A stretch of DNA of 64,000 nt from Vibrio sp. 99-70-13A1 (GTDB lineage: Bacteria > Pseudomonadota > Gammaproteobacteria > Enterobacterales > Vibrionaceae): contig NZ_VTXD01000027.1 of NCBI RefSeq assembly GCF_013114625.1, positions 1 through 64,000 of the forward strand, given 5' to 3'. The notes beneath the pieces were generated by a model. The model was not told where the DNA came from, made no database searches, and worked only from the letters and a program-made list of their open reading frames with translations. The number at the start of each line of letters is the position of its first letter. The stretch's first letter is position 1. Shown piece after piece: positions 33,218 through 42,362 of the stretch. The position numbers and the translations under genes are program-made.

Positions 33218-34438
33218 TTAAGACTTACTATTCATACAGTTATCGTAGTAAGTCACGGTTGCTGGCCAATCACTGAATACACCTAGTACACCCACATCTT
33301 GCGCGAGTACATCTAGCATTTTCATCATGTCGCCATCATTGTTAATGCCTTGCTTAACCGTTTGGTAGTACCAGCCGCCACCTTGATCAAGTGGACCTGA
33401 ACGCTCCAAAGTCCAAGCAATAATATCTAGATCCGCTTCTTTCGCTAACTTCGCATAGTTAGATGCGACCATTTCATTTTTGTCATTCAAATCAACCAGT
33501 GCAAATAGTGGTGGAGCAATAATATTCACGCCCGCATCACGCAGCTCTTTCATATTTTTCACTGACGCAACAAAATCCGCTTGATCATATACACGATCGT
33601 CTAAGTACACGGCTTGTTTACCAAACTTAGGCGTTTTATTTACCCAGTACTTCACGTCATCTAGGTTGAATGATTGCAAGTAAGTCTCTGATGGTTTGAA
33701 ACCTGCTTCTTTTAACTCATCAACTAACTTTTGAGCATACATCTCTTGAGAGAATCCATTGAACGGCATTTCCACTGAAGCCGACTTCAGTTCAGGAGTA
33801 ACCTTCACGCCATGTGCTTTAAATAGCTCAGCACTTTCAGCGTGTGTCATTAACGTCCCACTTTGGCTATATAAGTCTGTGCGCCAGCCTGGAGTGCCAT
33901 TCATGTACTCTTCAACCGTTGTCGCTTTAGGATTAGCGCCATCCATTTTACCTTTCAGAGTTCTAAATTCCGCTAGAGTAAAATCTGAGGTTCGGCATTC
34001 AACTTGTGCATCTTCCCCAGTTGCAGGGTTTGCTGGTGTAAATGGCGTTGAGCATTTTTTAGCAAGCTCAGGGTGAGCCAAAACATCTGTAGTGGTGTGA
34101 AGATCACTCTGAGAGTGACGACAAACAAGCTCTTTATCTTTGGTAAACGTCACGTCACATTCAACGACACCTGCACCCATTTGAATCGCAGCTAGGTACG
34201 ATTCTTTAGTGTGCTCCGGAAACTGCATAGCAGCTCCACGGTGACCAATTGAAAAATCGCTGCGATGAAAAGGTCCCTCACTACAACTCAGTAGTTTGGT
34301 TTTTAAAGGGCTCTCATCCATATTGTTGACTAAAAAGAGGGGACGAGGACCTAAGTTTGCTGACTCTTGAGCTGCCCATGCAGTCATTGAGCTTAGCCCT
34401 AGAACTAGGGCAATAGACCCCTTCAGTATTTGCTTCAT
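33218..34438 (-). CDS. periplasmic glycerophosphodiester phosphodiesterase
   Basis: Enzyme of 406 residues with a signal peptide (MKQILKGSIALVLGLSSMTAWA). GDPD motifs follow: IGHRGAAMQFPEHTKESYLAAI (HRG and the E of PEHT), VVECDVTFTKDKELVCRHS (E-x-D and catalytic H) and a C-terminal GVLGVFSDWP. It hydrolyses glycerophosphodiesters to glycerol 3-phosphate and an alcohol in the periplasm. It is longer than E. coli GlpQ, with an insertion around residues 115-165. ATG 34438 follows AAGGAGAT; the longer frame begins with TTG 34462. It lies between phnD and the two-component genes and has its own sigma-54 promoter. Confidence 0.9.
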   Translation of the reverse strand: MKQILKGSIALVLGLSSMTAWAAQESANLGPRPLFLVNNMDESPLKTKLLSCSEGPFHRSDFSIGHRGAAMQFPEHTKESYLAAIQMGAGVVECDVTFTKDKELVCRHSQSDLHTTTDVLAHPELAKKCSTPFTPANPATGEDAQVECRTSDFTLAEFRTLKGKMDGANPKATTVEEYMNGTPGWRTDLYSQSGTLMTHAESAELFKAHGVKVTPELKSASVEMPFNGFSQEMYAQKLVDELKEAGFKPSETYLQSFNLDDVKYWVNKTPKFGKQAVYLDDRVYDQADFVASVKNMKELRDAGVNIIAPPLFALVDLNDKNEMVASNYAKLAKEADLDIIAWTLERSGPLDQGGGWYYQTVKQGINNDGDMMKMLDVLAQDVGVLGVFSDWPATVTYYDNCMNSKS

Positions 34439-34571
34439 GTTTGTATCTCCTTGCAAAAGCAATTTTTCTTTTACTTTCCATTATTAGACCAAATCGATAT
34501 TGAACTACCGCGATACAGGTTTGCGGTAATACCAAAATTGGACTCCTGTGAACTTGCGCCACAACCATCAA

Positions 34572-34588
34572 TTGCACGCATTGTGCCA
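34572..34588 (-). promoter_or_regulatory. sigma-54 promoter of the phosphodiesterase gene
   Basis: On the minus strand, TGGCACAATGCGTGCAA carries a perfect TGGCAC -24 block and TGCA -12 block, with GG and GC correctly spaced. The predicted start is near 34562, giving a leader of about 120 bases. Confidence 0.85.
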
Positions 34589-34650
34589 AATACTAAAATT
34601 CTTTTATTACAATAACTTGAAGTATTAGTTAATTTATAAAGCAAATAAAT

Positions 34651-34666
34651 GGGTCATTAATGTCTT
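34651..34666. promoter_or_regulatory. activator-like site upstream of the phosphodiesterase gene
   Basis: GGGTCATTAATGTCTT shares 10 of the 12 arm bases with the phnD site GGGTCATTTTTGTCCC. It is centred about 84 bp upstream of the sigma-54 -12 element, almost the same distance as the proximal phnD site. Confidence 0.6.
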
Positions 34667-34706
34667 TATGAAATTTCTATTGTTTGTGCTTCTCTTTTAT
34701 CCATAC

Positions 34707-34755
34707 TTAGCCATTAGCCATTAGCCATTAGCCATTAGCCATTAGCCATTAGCCA
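34707..34755. repeat. seven perfect tandem copies of TTAGCCA
   Basis: A 7-bp unit is repeated seven times, ending 14 bp beyond the stop codon of the response regulator gene (which reads leftward). Confidence 0.97.
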
Positions 34756-34768
34756 TGATAAAAAAGCA

Positions 34769-36139
34769 CTAAGCTTTGAAGCTGTCTTTATCTAATTGGT
34801 GTTTCTTCATTTTTCGATAAAGCGTCTTGCGAGGTAAATTCAACTTACTCGACACTTCATTTATATTGCCACCCGTCTCTATTAGGGCTTCTGTTAATAC
34901 GTTTCTTTCGTATTGCTCCATCTGCTTTTCAAAAGCAAAATCTTCACCTGTGGATTCACAGATTGGTGATTGAAGATCAAAACCATCGCCAACAATACCT
35001 AAGACGAACCTATCAGCCACATTACGTAATTCACGCACGTTGCCAGGCCATTCGTGCCGACAAAGCTGTTGTATTTGCTCAGGGTAAATAGTCGAAGGTC
35101 GCGTTCTGTACTTTTGGCTGGCTTGGATGACAAAATGTCTAAACAGCACCTGAATATCTTCTTTACGCTGGCGAAGAGCGGGTAAATTTAAGCTCGCAAT
35201 ATTTAATCGATAGAAGAGGTCAGCCCTAAACTCACCCGTCTCACTTAGGCTTGCCAAGTCCGCTTTACTGGCCGCTACAACTACAATATCCACTGGAATT
35301 AACTCATTCCCCCCGACTCGTTCAATCATGCGTTCTTGAATGACTCGAAGTAGCTTGATCTGAACAGCAATCGGCATACTTTCGATTTCATCAAGAAATA
35401 GAGTGCCACCATTCGCTTGTTCAATTTTACCAATTCTTTTTTTGTTCGCGCTGGTGAAAGACCCAGCTTCATGCCCAAACAATTCACTTTCAATTATGCT
35501 TTCTGTCATACCACCGCAGTTTATTGCTACAAAAGGCTTGGCTTTGCGCCTGCTGAATTGGTGAAGCGCACTGGCTATCACTTCTTTACCAGTACCCGTT
35601 TCACCATTGATGATGGTATCCACACCAGTATGAGCCAAAGCCAACACTTGCTTTCGTATGGTGTCCATCGCCTTAGATTGCCCAATCACCACAGACTCAA
35701 TTGGCAAGACCTCTCCTTCATCACCTTGAGACGTTTTAGGACGGCTTTGCTCGCTTTGAGCCAAAGCAAGATCGAGTTTTTCAATCAGCTCGTCGGTATT
35801 CAATGGTTTTTCCAGAAAATCGAACGCGCCCAATTTCATGGCTTCAATCGCCATTGGTATATCACCATGACCACTCATAAGCAGCACAGGCACATTTGGC
35901 GCTCTATGCTGAATGGAACTCAATAACGTTAATCCATCGACCTTTGGCATTCTCACATCACAAAGCACCACAGATTGGCTGTTCGAATTGAGTGATTTCA
36001 GCCCCACATTAGGGTCAGTGAAAGAGCTAACGTTAAAACCTTCTAGCTCTAGCATTTCACTCATGGCTTCAACCACGTCCACTTCGTCGTCAATAAGAAC
36101 AATATGCTTTTCAAAAACGGTATGTTTTTCAGATGTCAT
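34769..36139 (-). CDS. sigma-54-dependent response regulator (DctD/NtrC type)
   Basis: Protein of 456 residues: receiver domain (about 8-125, phospho-acceptor in VVLCDVRMP, conserved K in FLEKPL), AAA+ domain (about 152-385; Walker A GETGTGKE, Walker B GGTLFLDEIE, arginine finger region FRADLFYRLN) and a Fis-type helix-turn-helix at the C-terminus (GNINEVSSKLNLPRKTLYRKM). The sigma-54-contacting loop reads GSFTSA rather than the canonical GAFTGA. It overlaps the kinase gene by 4 bp. It is the best candidate to act at the sigma-54 promoters of phnD and the phosphodiesterase gene. Confidence 0.92.
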   Translation of the reverse strand: MTSEKHTVFEKHIVLIDDEVDVVEAMSEMLELEGFNVSSFTDPNVGLKSLNSNSQSVVLCDVRMPKVDGLTLLSSIQHRAPNVPVLLMSGHGDIPMAIEAMKLGAFDFLEKPLNTDELIEKLDLALAQSEQSRPKTSQGDEGEVLPIESVVIGQSKAMDTIRKQVLALAHTGVDTIINGETGTGKEVIASALHQFSRRKAKPFVAINCGGMTESIIESELFGHEAGSFTSANKKRIGKIEQANGGTLFLDEIESMPIAVQIKLLRVIQERMIERVGGNELIPVDIVVVAASKADLASLSETGEFRADLFYRLNIASLNLPALRQRKEDIQVLFRHFVIQASQKYRTRPSTIYPEQIQQLCRHEWPGNVRELRNVADRFVLGIVGDGFDLQSPICESTGEDFAFEKQMEQYERNVLTEALIETGGNINEVSSKLNLPRKTLYRKMKKHQLDKDSFKA

Positions 36140-38109
36140 GAGTCTGTGCCTTTTTGAAGTATGACAATAAATTCGGAGCCTTGGTGTTCAACCGATTTAA
36201 CATGTATTGAACCACCAAAATCTTTAATGATGTTGTATGCAATAGATAAACCCAGCCCAAGCCCTTTTCCCGATGCTTTACGCGAATAAAATGGATCAAA
36301 AAGGTGTGGTAAATCTTCTTTAGGAATGCCCAGCCCATTATCTTTGACTACAATTTCCACCGATGTTCGTGTTTCTTCTGTTGAGATAATGATGCTAGGA
36401 GCGTCTCGTTTCTCAACGGCATCTAAAGCATTACTGATCAGATTAACCAGCACTTGCTCAAGCCGGATACTGTTGGCTTTCACCCAAAAAATGCCAGTGC
36501 TGTCATACACAATCGGGACATTATTTTGTCGAGTTTCAAAGAGCTCAATAGCATCACCAATCACTTGTTCAAGCTCGACATTTTGAATCTTCCCATCGCT
36601 TTTTCTTGAAAATGCTTTTAAGTGACGAGTAATTGCAGACACTTTTTCCAGTAACCCTTCAATTTTTTGTAGATTAAGTACAACCTTGTCTTCACGACCT
36701 TTATCCAACCAGAGCTGAGCACTGCGAACGTGGCTATTAACAGCAGTGAGGGGTTGATTTATCTCATGGGTGATCCCAACACTCAATTGACCTAAAGCGG
36801 CTAACTTACCCGCTTGAACTAGCTCATCTTGCGTAATTCTCAGCTTAGCTTCCGCGATGGTTCGCTCCTCCACTTCGGCTTCTAACTTACGATTAGTTTG
36901 TTTCACGGCTTTCGCCGTCATTTGAAATACCTTTAAGTACTTCGCCATTTGGGTAACTTCATCTTTACCCCTGATGGATACTTCAGTGTCTAAATGCCCC
37001 GTTGAGATAGCGAACATGTTGTCTTTTAACTGTAAGAGTCGCTCTAAAATACTTTTTCGCACGTAAAACCAAGAAATAGCGGCGGCAGCCAAAATACTAA
37101 ATAAAGAGAGAAATAAAGAAAGCTGCTGATTAGATTGAAGGGAAAGCTGAGCTTCATTAATTGACTGATCAATATTACGGTTAACGGTACTGGTGTTACG
37201 TTCAATTTGCACCGTCAATTGATTAAGATACTCACGGCTATTTTGCAAAAAGTATTGTTCTTGGTAGCGATAATCCAAAGCTTTGTTCTTAAGTTCGTAC
37301 AAACTGCTCGAACTTGAAGCTAAGTCGTATATAACAGTAAGTTGATGATCAAGTACCGGAAAGTCACTTCTCAGATCGCCATTCACCCATAATGCCCACC
37401 ACTCCTCGCCCACCTGTTCAAGGCGATAACTGGTGTAATCGAGCTCGTTAAAACTTGAGTCGTTATACAGCTTTTCCACCAGACCTAACTGGTAATAGAG
37501 CAGGGATTTTAACTGGGTGTATTGAATGTCTTCTTTACGGGCGTCCGGCAAATTATCCAGCGAGTCGCTTGCCTGTTGCAACAGCGGGTAAAAGCCTTCA
37601 AGTAAGTTACGTAACTCTTTATTCAACACTTCCAGTTCAATTTCACTTTGGTAAAGTAAACTCAAACTGTGGTCAACTTGAGCGATAAGATCTTTAAAAT
37701 AGGCGTGATAATCAGGAAAGTTCACCATAATGCCATCCATGACTTGAATTGCGATCTCAATATCTTGCATGGCTTGCTTACGTTCAATATTGGATTCCGC
37801 ATCTCCAAGTTGAGATGAAGTCGAAATGATCACTCTCACCATGTCATTTAAACGAGCAGCTTGTTCCAAAGCGGGGATCTCACTTTCTTTCAACTCGACT
37901 AAACGCTGGTTCAAATCTTTAAACGTAAAGGACGAAACGACGGATAAAAAGATGGTAGTCAAAGAAAGCATTGCCAAAGCCAGTACTAACCTGTGACCAA
38001 TGCCTTTCCAACCCAACCATTTTCTACGAGGGATCTGAACAGTAAAGGGCGATGGGAAACGAGGAATACGTTTTAAGCCAACGTTCGACGGGTTAAATTG
38101 ACTGTTCAC
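36136..38109 (-). CDS. membrane sensor histidine kinase
   Basis: Kinase of 657 residues. It has a cytosolic N-terminus, first span near 40-62, a large helical periplasmic domain (about 65-330), a second span near 331-350, a HAMP domain, a coiled coil, HisKA with phospho-acceptor in GITHEINQPLTAV (about residue 447) and HATPase_c (N box NLISNALDAVE, G boxes DNGLGIP and GKGLGLGLS). The HAMP-containing layout with a long helical sensor recalls PgtB-type organophosphate sensors more than DctB, but this rests on architecture only. It is encoded upstream of, and overlapping, its response regulator gene. Confidence 0.9.
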   Translation of the reverse strand: MNSQFNPSNVGLKRIPRFPSPFTVQIPRRKWLGWKGIGHRLVLALAMLSLTTIFLSVVSSFTFKDLNQRLVELKESEIPALEQAARLNDMVRVIISTSSQLGDAESNIERKQAMQDIEIAIQVMDGIMVNFPDYHAYFKDLIAQVDHSLSLLYQSEIELEVLNKELRNLLEGFYPLLQQASDSLDNLPDARKEDIQYTQLKSLLYYQLGLVEKLYNDSSFNELDYTSYRLEQVGEEWWALWVNGDLRSDFPVLDHQLTVIYDLASSSSSLYELKNKALDYRYQEQYFLQNSREYLNQLTVQIERNTSTVNRNIDQSINEAQLSLQSNQQLSLFLSLFSILAAAAISWFYVRKSILERLLQLKDNMFAISTGHLDTEVSIRGKDEVTQMAKYLKVFQMTAKAVKQTNRKLEAEVEERTIAEAKLRITQDELVQAGKLAALGQLSVGITHEINQPLTAVNSHVRSAQLWLDKGREDKVVLNLQKIEGLLEKVSAITRHLKAFSRKSDGKIQNVELEQVIGDAIELFETRQNNVPIVYDSTGIFWVKANSIRLEQVLVNLISNALDAVEKRDAPSIIISTEETRTSVEIVVKDNGLGIPKEDLPHLFDPFYSRKASGKGLGLGLSIAYNIIKDFGGSIHVKSVEHQGSEFIVILQKGTDS

Positions 38110-38536
38110 TTACGCCACCTTGATTGAACGTTTGACTGCCTACGACAATATAAAATGCCACGCAACAAGAGCGGCAAACGATAACTACCAAGCATCAAAA
38201 CACCGACAGAAATTAACATTTGATATAAAACACTATAACAATTTATTTATAAAGGGCTCTGCGCTGTTTTTGCGATAGCAGAAAGTGACGCCACCGACAG
38301 AACCTTTATTAGTATCAATGACTATAAATTTTTATTTCATTTATTTTCAGAGAGATATTGCACGATTAGTGGTGAAAGTTTGTACTCAATCAAGCTTTGT
38401 ATAAGAAAGTAAGAACATATCGTGACTAAGATCTCTCAGCCTATCCTCTACTCCCGAGCCCTAATTTCTATGGAGGATTGATAGAACATAGGGATGATGA
38501 ATAATAAGATCGAATCACAATAATAAGGACCATAAC
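38110..38536. other. divergent intergenic region between the kinase and GH13 genes
   Basis: 427 bp, AT-rich, must contain promoters for both divergent genes. I found no copy of the GGGTCA-N4-TGTCCC site and no sigma-54 element here, so the two-component genes themselves do not appear to be in that regulon. Confidence 0.5.
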
Positions 38537-40561
38537 GTGAAACTTTCTTTATCCAATACTGCTCTGGCAATTTCAGCGATCCTACTAGCGGGTTGTCAGT
38601 CTTCACCTGAATCTGTTCAAGCACCCACCGTTGCGGCGTACCAATGCCAAGCTGACAATAATACTGCTGTTAATGATCTTAGAATCTATCAAGTAATGGT
38701 AGAAAGTTTCGTGGATGGCGATAACTCGATTGGTCATGGTACGGGTTACGGCACCAGCCATCATAATGGTGACATTCAAGGCATTATTGATTCACTAGAT
38801 TACATTGAATCATTAGGCATGAACGGCATTTGGCTGACTCCTATATTCAATTCAGAGCCAATTGCAGGGCAAGATCACTGGGCAGACCGATTAGATGCCA
38901 CTGGGTACTTTGCTACTGATTTTTTCAATATCGACCCTAGATTTGGCACGTTAGAAGACGCGAAGAAATTAGTGGAAGAAGCGCATGCGCGTGGCTTGTA
39001 TGTATTCTTTGATGGCGTATTTGGTCACCATAAGAAAAACGTGGTTCCTTCCCCAACAGGTAAGCTACCTCACGGCGAAGATAACCCAGTTTCTTACCCA
39101 GAGAGCTTAGCTTTCTATCAAGAAGTGGCGGAATATTGGATTAAAGAATTAAAAATTGATGGTTGGCGTTTAGACCAAGCTTACCAAGTTCCAAAAGATG
39201 CATGGACCCAGATTCGTGAAACCGTGGATACGGCTTCATCTCAAGTTGAATACGTTAATAACAAAGGTGAAACGGTTAACCCATTAGGCTACATGGTCGC
39301 GGAAATTTGGGCCGGTGAAAACCGCATTATAGAGACAGGCTACGGAAGCAATGAAGCACCTGCGTTGTGCTCTGCATTCGATTTCCCTATGCGCTATCGC
39401 CTAACAGAAACTTTTGCTGTAAATGAAGCAGGGGTTGGCGGAAAAGATGGAGAATGGTTAGCAGAAGGGATGTCTTTACATTCATTGTATCCAGACCATG
39501 CTAAACCCAACCTAATGATAGGTAACCATGACTTAGTGCGTTTTGGTGACTTAATGCAACGTGGCGAAATTGCGTCTCCACAAGATAAAGAATACTGGCA
39601 ACGTTACAAAGCGGCTTTCTCTTTCCAAGCGGCTTATACCGGTCCGATCACAACCTATTACGGTGATGAAATTGGTGATCAGTTAGAAGGATTTGCAAGT
39701 AAGGTTTGGACTGATGACTGCGCGGTTGACGGCTTATGTGATGATCACGTTGCCCGTACCAGCGCAAAAATTGAAAACATTACGGCTCAGCTAAACGCTA
39801 ATGAGCAAGATCTAAAACAATACGTTACTGATTTGATGGAGCTGAGAAAAACCCACCCAGCCTTATCCCAAGGCAAACGTACCAACCTTATTGCCAGTGA
39901 CGTCGCGTATGTTGACCATAAAGCCTTTGAAGACAAAGCCATTGTTTACGCGGTGAATGTGACAGATCAAGCTCAAACCATCGCGCTATCGCAAGAAAAA
40001 TCGGCTTCTTTAGATGACTTGAACGACCTTCAGTCTAACCAAGCGCTTGCTGCTAATAATGGGGAATATGCCATTGCCCTTGAACCTTTTGAAGCTCGAT
40101 TCTTAGAAGTCACTAAACCGAGCGGCAAAGCGCCAATTGGAGTGGTTATCGCAACTGGTGGTGAAGTGGGAAGTGGGTTCATGGCTCAATGTGATAACCC
40201 AACCGTTGAAGGTACAGGTCCCATCACTAGTCAGCTTTATGTCGTAGGTAACTTCGCAGATTCTGGTTGGAAACATGTGTCAAAACGCGGATTAAAATAT
40301 AAGGGCGATAACACCTATCAAGTTGTCACTACTGAAAAACCAGGTAGCTATCGCATGCAATATGCATCTAAATCGTGGTCTCCACAATTTACGGCAGATG
40401 GTCTAAACCTTAAGTTGGGGCAAATGAATCCACTAACCAAAGGTGGCTATGGTCAAGATACAGCAATTACGATCCGCAATGGTGGTAAGTATGTATGGAG
40501 CTTGCAGTTCGATGACTCAGGTAAACCATTACAAATTATGGCTTCAAAGTGTGCGGAATAA
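38537..40561 (+). CDS. GH13 alpha-amylase-family lipoprotein with C-terminal extension
   Basis: Protein of 674 residues with a lipoprotein signal (LLAGC, cysteine 20). A GH13 catalytic barrel follows: region I FDGVFGHH, region II GWRLDQAY (nucleophile Asp213), region III VAEIW (acid/base Glu256) and region IV GNHD (Asp332). The last roughly 130 residues (from about 545, TSQLYVVGNFADSGWKHVS) look like an added beta-sandwich, perhaps carbohydrate-binding. It probably cleaves alpha-glucans at the cell surface; specificity is not assignable. The gene is monocistronic. Confidence 0.88.
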   Translation: MKLSLSNTALAISAILLAGCQSSPESVQAPTVAAYQCQADNNTAVNDLRIYQVMVESFVDGDNSIGHGTGYGTSHHNGDIQGIIDSLDYIESLGMNGIWLTPIFNSEPIAGQDHWADRLDATGYFATDFFNIDPRFGTLEDAKKLVEEAHARGLYVFFDGVFGHHKKNVVPSPTGKLPHGEDNPVSYPESLAFYQEVAEYWIKELKIDGWRLDQAYQVPKDAWTQIRETVDTASSQVEYVNNKGETVNPLGYMVAEIWAGENRIIETGYGSNEAPALCSAFDFPMRYRLTETFAVNEAGVGGKDGEWLAEGMSLHSLYPDHAKPNLMIGNHDLVRFGDLMQRGEIASPQDKEYWQRYKAAFSFQAAYTGPITTYYGDEIGDQLEGFASKVWTDDCAVDGLCDDHVARTSAKIENITAQLNANEQDLKQYVTDLMELRKTHPALSQGKRTNLIASDVAYVDHKAFEDKAIVYAVNVTDQAQTIALSQEKSASLDDLNDLQSNQALAANNGEYAIALEPFEARFLEVTKPSGKAPIGVVIATGGEVGSGFMAQCDNPTVEGTGPITSQLYVVGNFADSGWKHVSKRGLKYKGDNTYQVVTTEKPGSYRMQYASKSWSPQFTADGLNLKLGQMNPLTKGGYGQDTAITIRNGGKYVWSLQFDDSGKPLQIMASKCAE

Positions 40562-40588
40562 TCACTGCTTAAATAAATAAGTAAGCAG

Positions 40589-40626
40589 AAAAAAGCCCCA
40601 GACGATACACTCGTTTGGGGCTTTTT
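40589..40626. terminator. bidirectional terminator between the GH13 and methyltransferase genes
   Basis: A 15-bp stem with one wobble pair (AAAAGCCCCAGACGA against TCGTTTGGGGCTTTT) has flanking A and T runs. Confidence 0.9.
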
Positions 40627-40649
40627 AATGAATAAAATAAACAGCTCGA

Positions 40650-41159
40650 TTACGACTTCACAAGCAAGTGATTACGATTATCACGGCTACTACGAATAAG
40701 CTCATCAGTCTCATCCATATCTTCTGATTTTGCCAAGCGGTCATAAAGCAACACATTCACCGTGGCAGCAAGGTTCATGCAACCCACAGTAGGAACGTAA
40801 ACCACATGGTCAGCACGGTCTGCAACATCTTGAGTGATTGACCCATCTTCAGGACCAAATATATAAATGGCTTTCTCAGGATGCTTAAAACGAGGCAGAG
40901 GCACCGCGCCTTCCGCTAATTCTACGCATACGATCTGGGTATCGGCGTCTAAGTCATCAAGAAATGACTCAGCAAAAGTAAGAGGAATCGTTCGTGCCGC
41001 GCTCTTCGTATCAGTATGAAACTTAGCGGCTTTAGCATAACGCTGACCCGTGTATTTAACTTCATCAACTTGGTAGCAGCCAGCCGCGCGCATTACCGCA
41101 CCCACGTTGGTTGGGCTTTTAGGGTTGGTTAGCCCTACGGTTACATGGCTTTTTTTCAT
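40650..41159 (-). CDS. TrmH-family (SpoU/SPOUT) RNA methyltransferase
   Basis: Protein of 169 residues with the three SpoU motifs: motif 1 LTNPKSPTNVGAVMRAAGCY (N-x-G-x-x-x-R, about residues 10-29), motif 2 YIFGPEDGSITQDV (about 98-111) and motif 3 VPTVGCMNLAATVNVLLYDRL (in pieces, about 123-143). The catalytic Arg in motif 1 and Asn in motif 3 are present. Small stand-alone members methylate tRNA or rRNA riboses; the target cannot be assigned. Confidence 0.9.
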   Translation of the reverse strand: MKKSHVTVGLTNPKSPTNVGAVMRAAGCYQVDEVKYTGQRYAKAAKFHTDTKSAARTIPLTFAESFLDDLDADTQIVCVELAEGAVPLPRFKHPEKAIYIFGPEDGSITQDVADRADHVVYVPTVGCMNLAATVNVLLYDRLAKSEDMDETDELIRSSRDNRNHLLVKS

Positions 41160-41357
41160 CGTTCATCTCACTTCGCGAAGCTTCAGCACAAGAGCGTGCA
41201 GGAAAGCGCCGCATTCTAGCAAAGCCTCTACTCTCTCGCCAAGCCCAGTAAGCATGTTTCGTTGTATTTAAAAGAGAGAAGCAGAGCGTTTAAATATCGA
41301 ATATAAACTAAGAATGATCACTAAATGTTCAGAAATAGCTAAAAGATTCAAAGGTAA

Positions 41358-42239
41358 CTAAGAAGTTCGGAGAGATAACTGCTCTGATAGATAATCCACC
41401 AGCAGGCGAACTTTAGGGGATAAATTTCTATTTTGCGGATAAAGCGCCCAGATCCCTTCTTTGTCGTCTCGAAAATCAGAAAGAACCTCAACCAACTGAC
41501 CAGATTCCAGCTCTTCACTCACATAATAATCCGGGAGTTGAACTAAACCGACGCTCTGCTTGGCAGCATCTAACAAAGCTAATCCGCTATTACATTTAAT
41601 GCGACCATTCACTCGAACGCTTCGAGACTGCTTGTTTTCTTTAAAGCGCCAATGCTCGAAGCTTCCCAGTAAACACTGGTGATTGGCAAGCTCAGACAAA
41701 GTATGAGGCTCGCCATATCGCTCAATGTATTCAGGGCTAGCACAAATGAAAAGCTGCCTTTGAGAGAGTTTCTTAGCAATCAGGCTAGAGTCTTCCAAGC
41801 GACCTAAGCGAATCGCGACATCAACGCCAGAATCAATCAGATCCAGCTTTTGATTAGTCAACATCAATTCCAATTCAACCTGCGGATACAGCTTTAAGAA
41901 TCGGTGTAAAATTGGGGCAAGTTCTCGTTCGCCATAAGTCACTGGCGCAGTCACTTTCAATAAACCTTTCGGCGTTGATTGCATTTGGGTGACAGCAAGC
42001 TCAGCAATTTCTAGACCTTCCACTAACTGTTTACATTGCTGAAAGTACAGTTGCCCCGCTTCTGTCAGGGATACTTTTCTCGTGGTTCGGTTTAAAAGCT
42101 TAACAGCCAAACGTTCCTCAAGGTTGGCGACACGCCTGCTTATTTGCGCAACCGATGTGGCAAGCTTTTGCGCAGCGCCAGTAAAGCTTTCACGTTCTGC
42201 CACTGCAACAAACTCACTGACCCCTTCCCAATTTGCCAT
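41358..42239 (-). CDS. LysR-family regulator
   Basis: Protein of 293 residues with an N-terminal LysR winged helix (FTGAAQKLATSVAQISRRVANLE as recognition segment) and an effector domain containing the APVTYGERELAPILHRFL opening typical of this class. It lies 124 bp downstream of the EamA exporter gene on the same strand, and may be co-transcribed or read from its own promoter. No target gene is obvious. Confidence 0.88.
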   Translation of the reverse strand: MANWEGVSEFVAVAERESFTGAAQKLATSVAQISRRVANLEERLAVKLLNRTTRKVSLTEAGQLYFQQCKQLVEGLEIAELAVTQMQSTPKGLLKVTAPVTYGERELAPILHRFLKLYPQVELELMLTNQKLDLIDSGVDVAIRLGRLEDSSLIAKKLSQRQLFICASPEYIERYGEPHTLSELANHQCLLGSFEHWRFKENKQSRSVRVNGRIKCNSGLALLDAAKQSVGLVQLPDYYVSEELESGQLVEVLSDFRDDKEGIWALYPQNRNLSPKVRLLVDYLSEQLSLRTS

Positions 42240-42336
42240 CTGTACTGCCTATATGATTTTTAGAACCTGTCATACAGTGTATTTGAGTTATAAAAAGGAG
42301 TCACGCGCGCCGTTTTTCATTCTCCATTCTTTGCCT

Positions 42337-42357
42337 AAGTCTCAAGTCTCAAGTCTC
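42337..42357. repeat. three tandem copies of AAGTCTC
   Basis: A 7-bp unit is repeated three times, starting 6 bp beyond the stop codon of the EamA gene (read leftward). Confidence 0.93.
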
Positions 42358-42362
42358 GACGA

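Larger units (their letters stand above)
34439..34768. other. control region between the phosphodiesterase and response regulator genes
   Basis: About 330 bp holding a sigma-54 promoter (34572-34588), one activator-like site (34651-34666) and a 7-bp tandem repeat (34707-34755) that follows the response regulator stop codon. No further gene is seen. Confidence 0.75.

Noticed and set aside
38480..38500. GGGATGATG before the GH13 gene considered as a MalT box
   Set aside because: Only a partial match, single copy, and no correctly placed second box.
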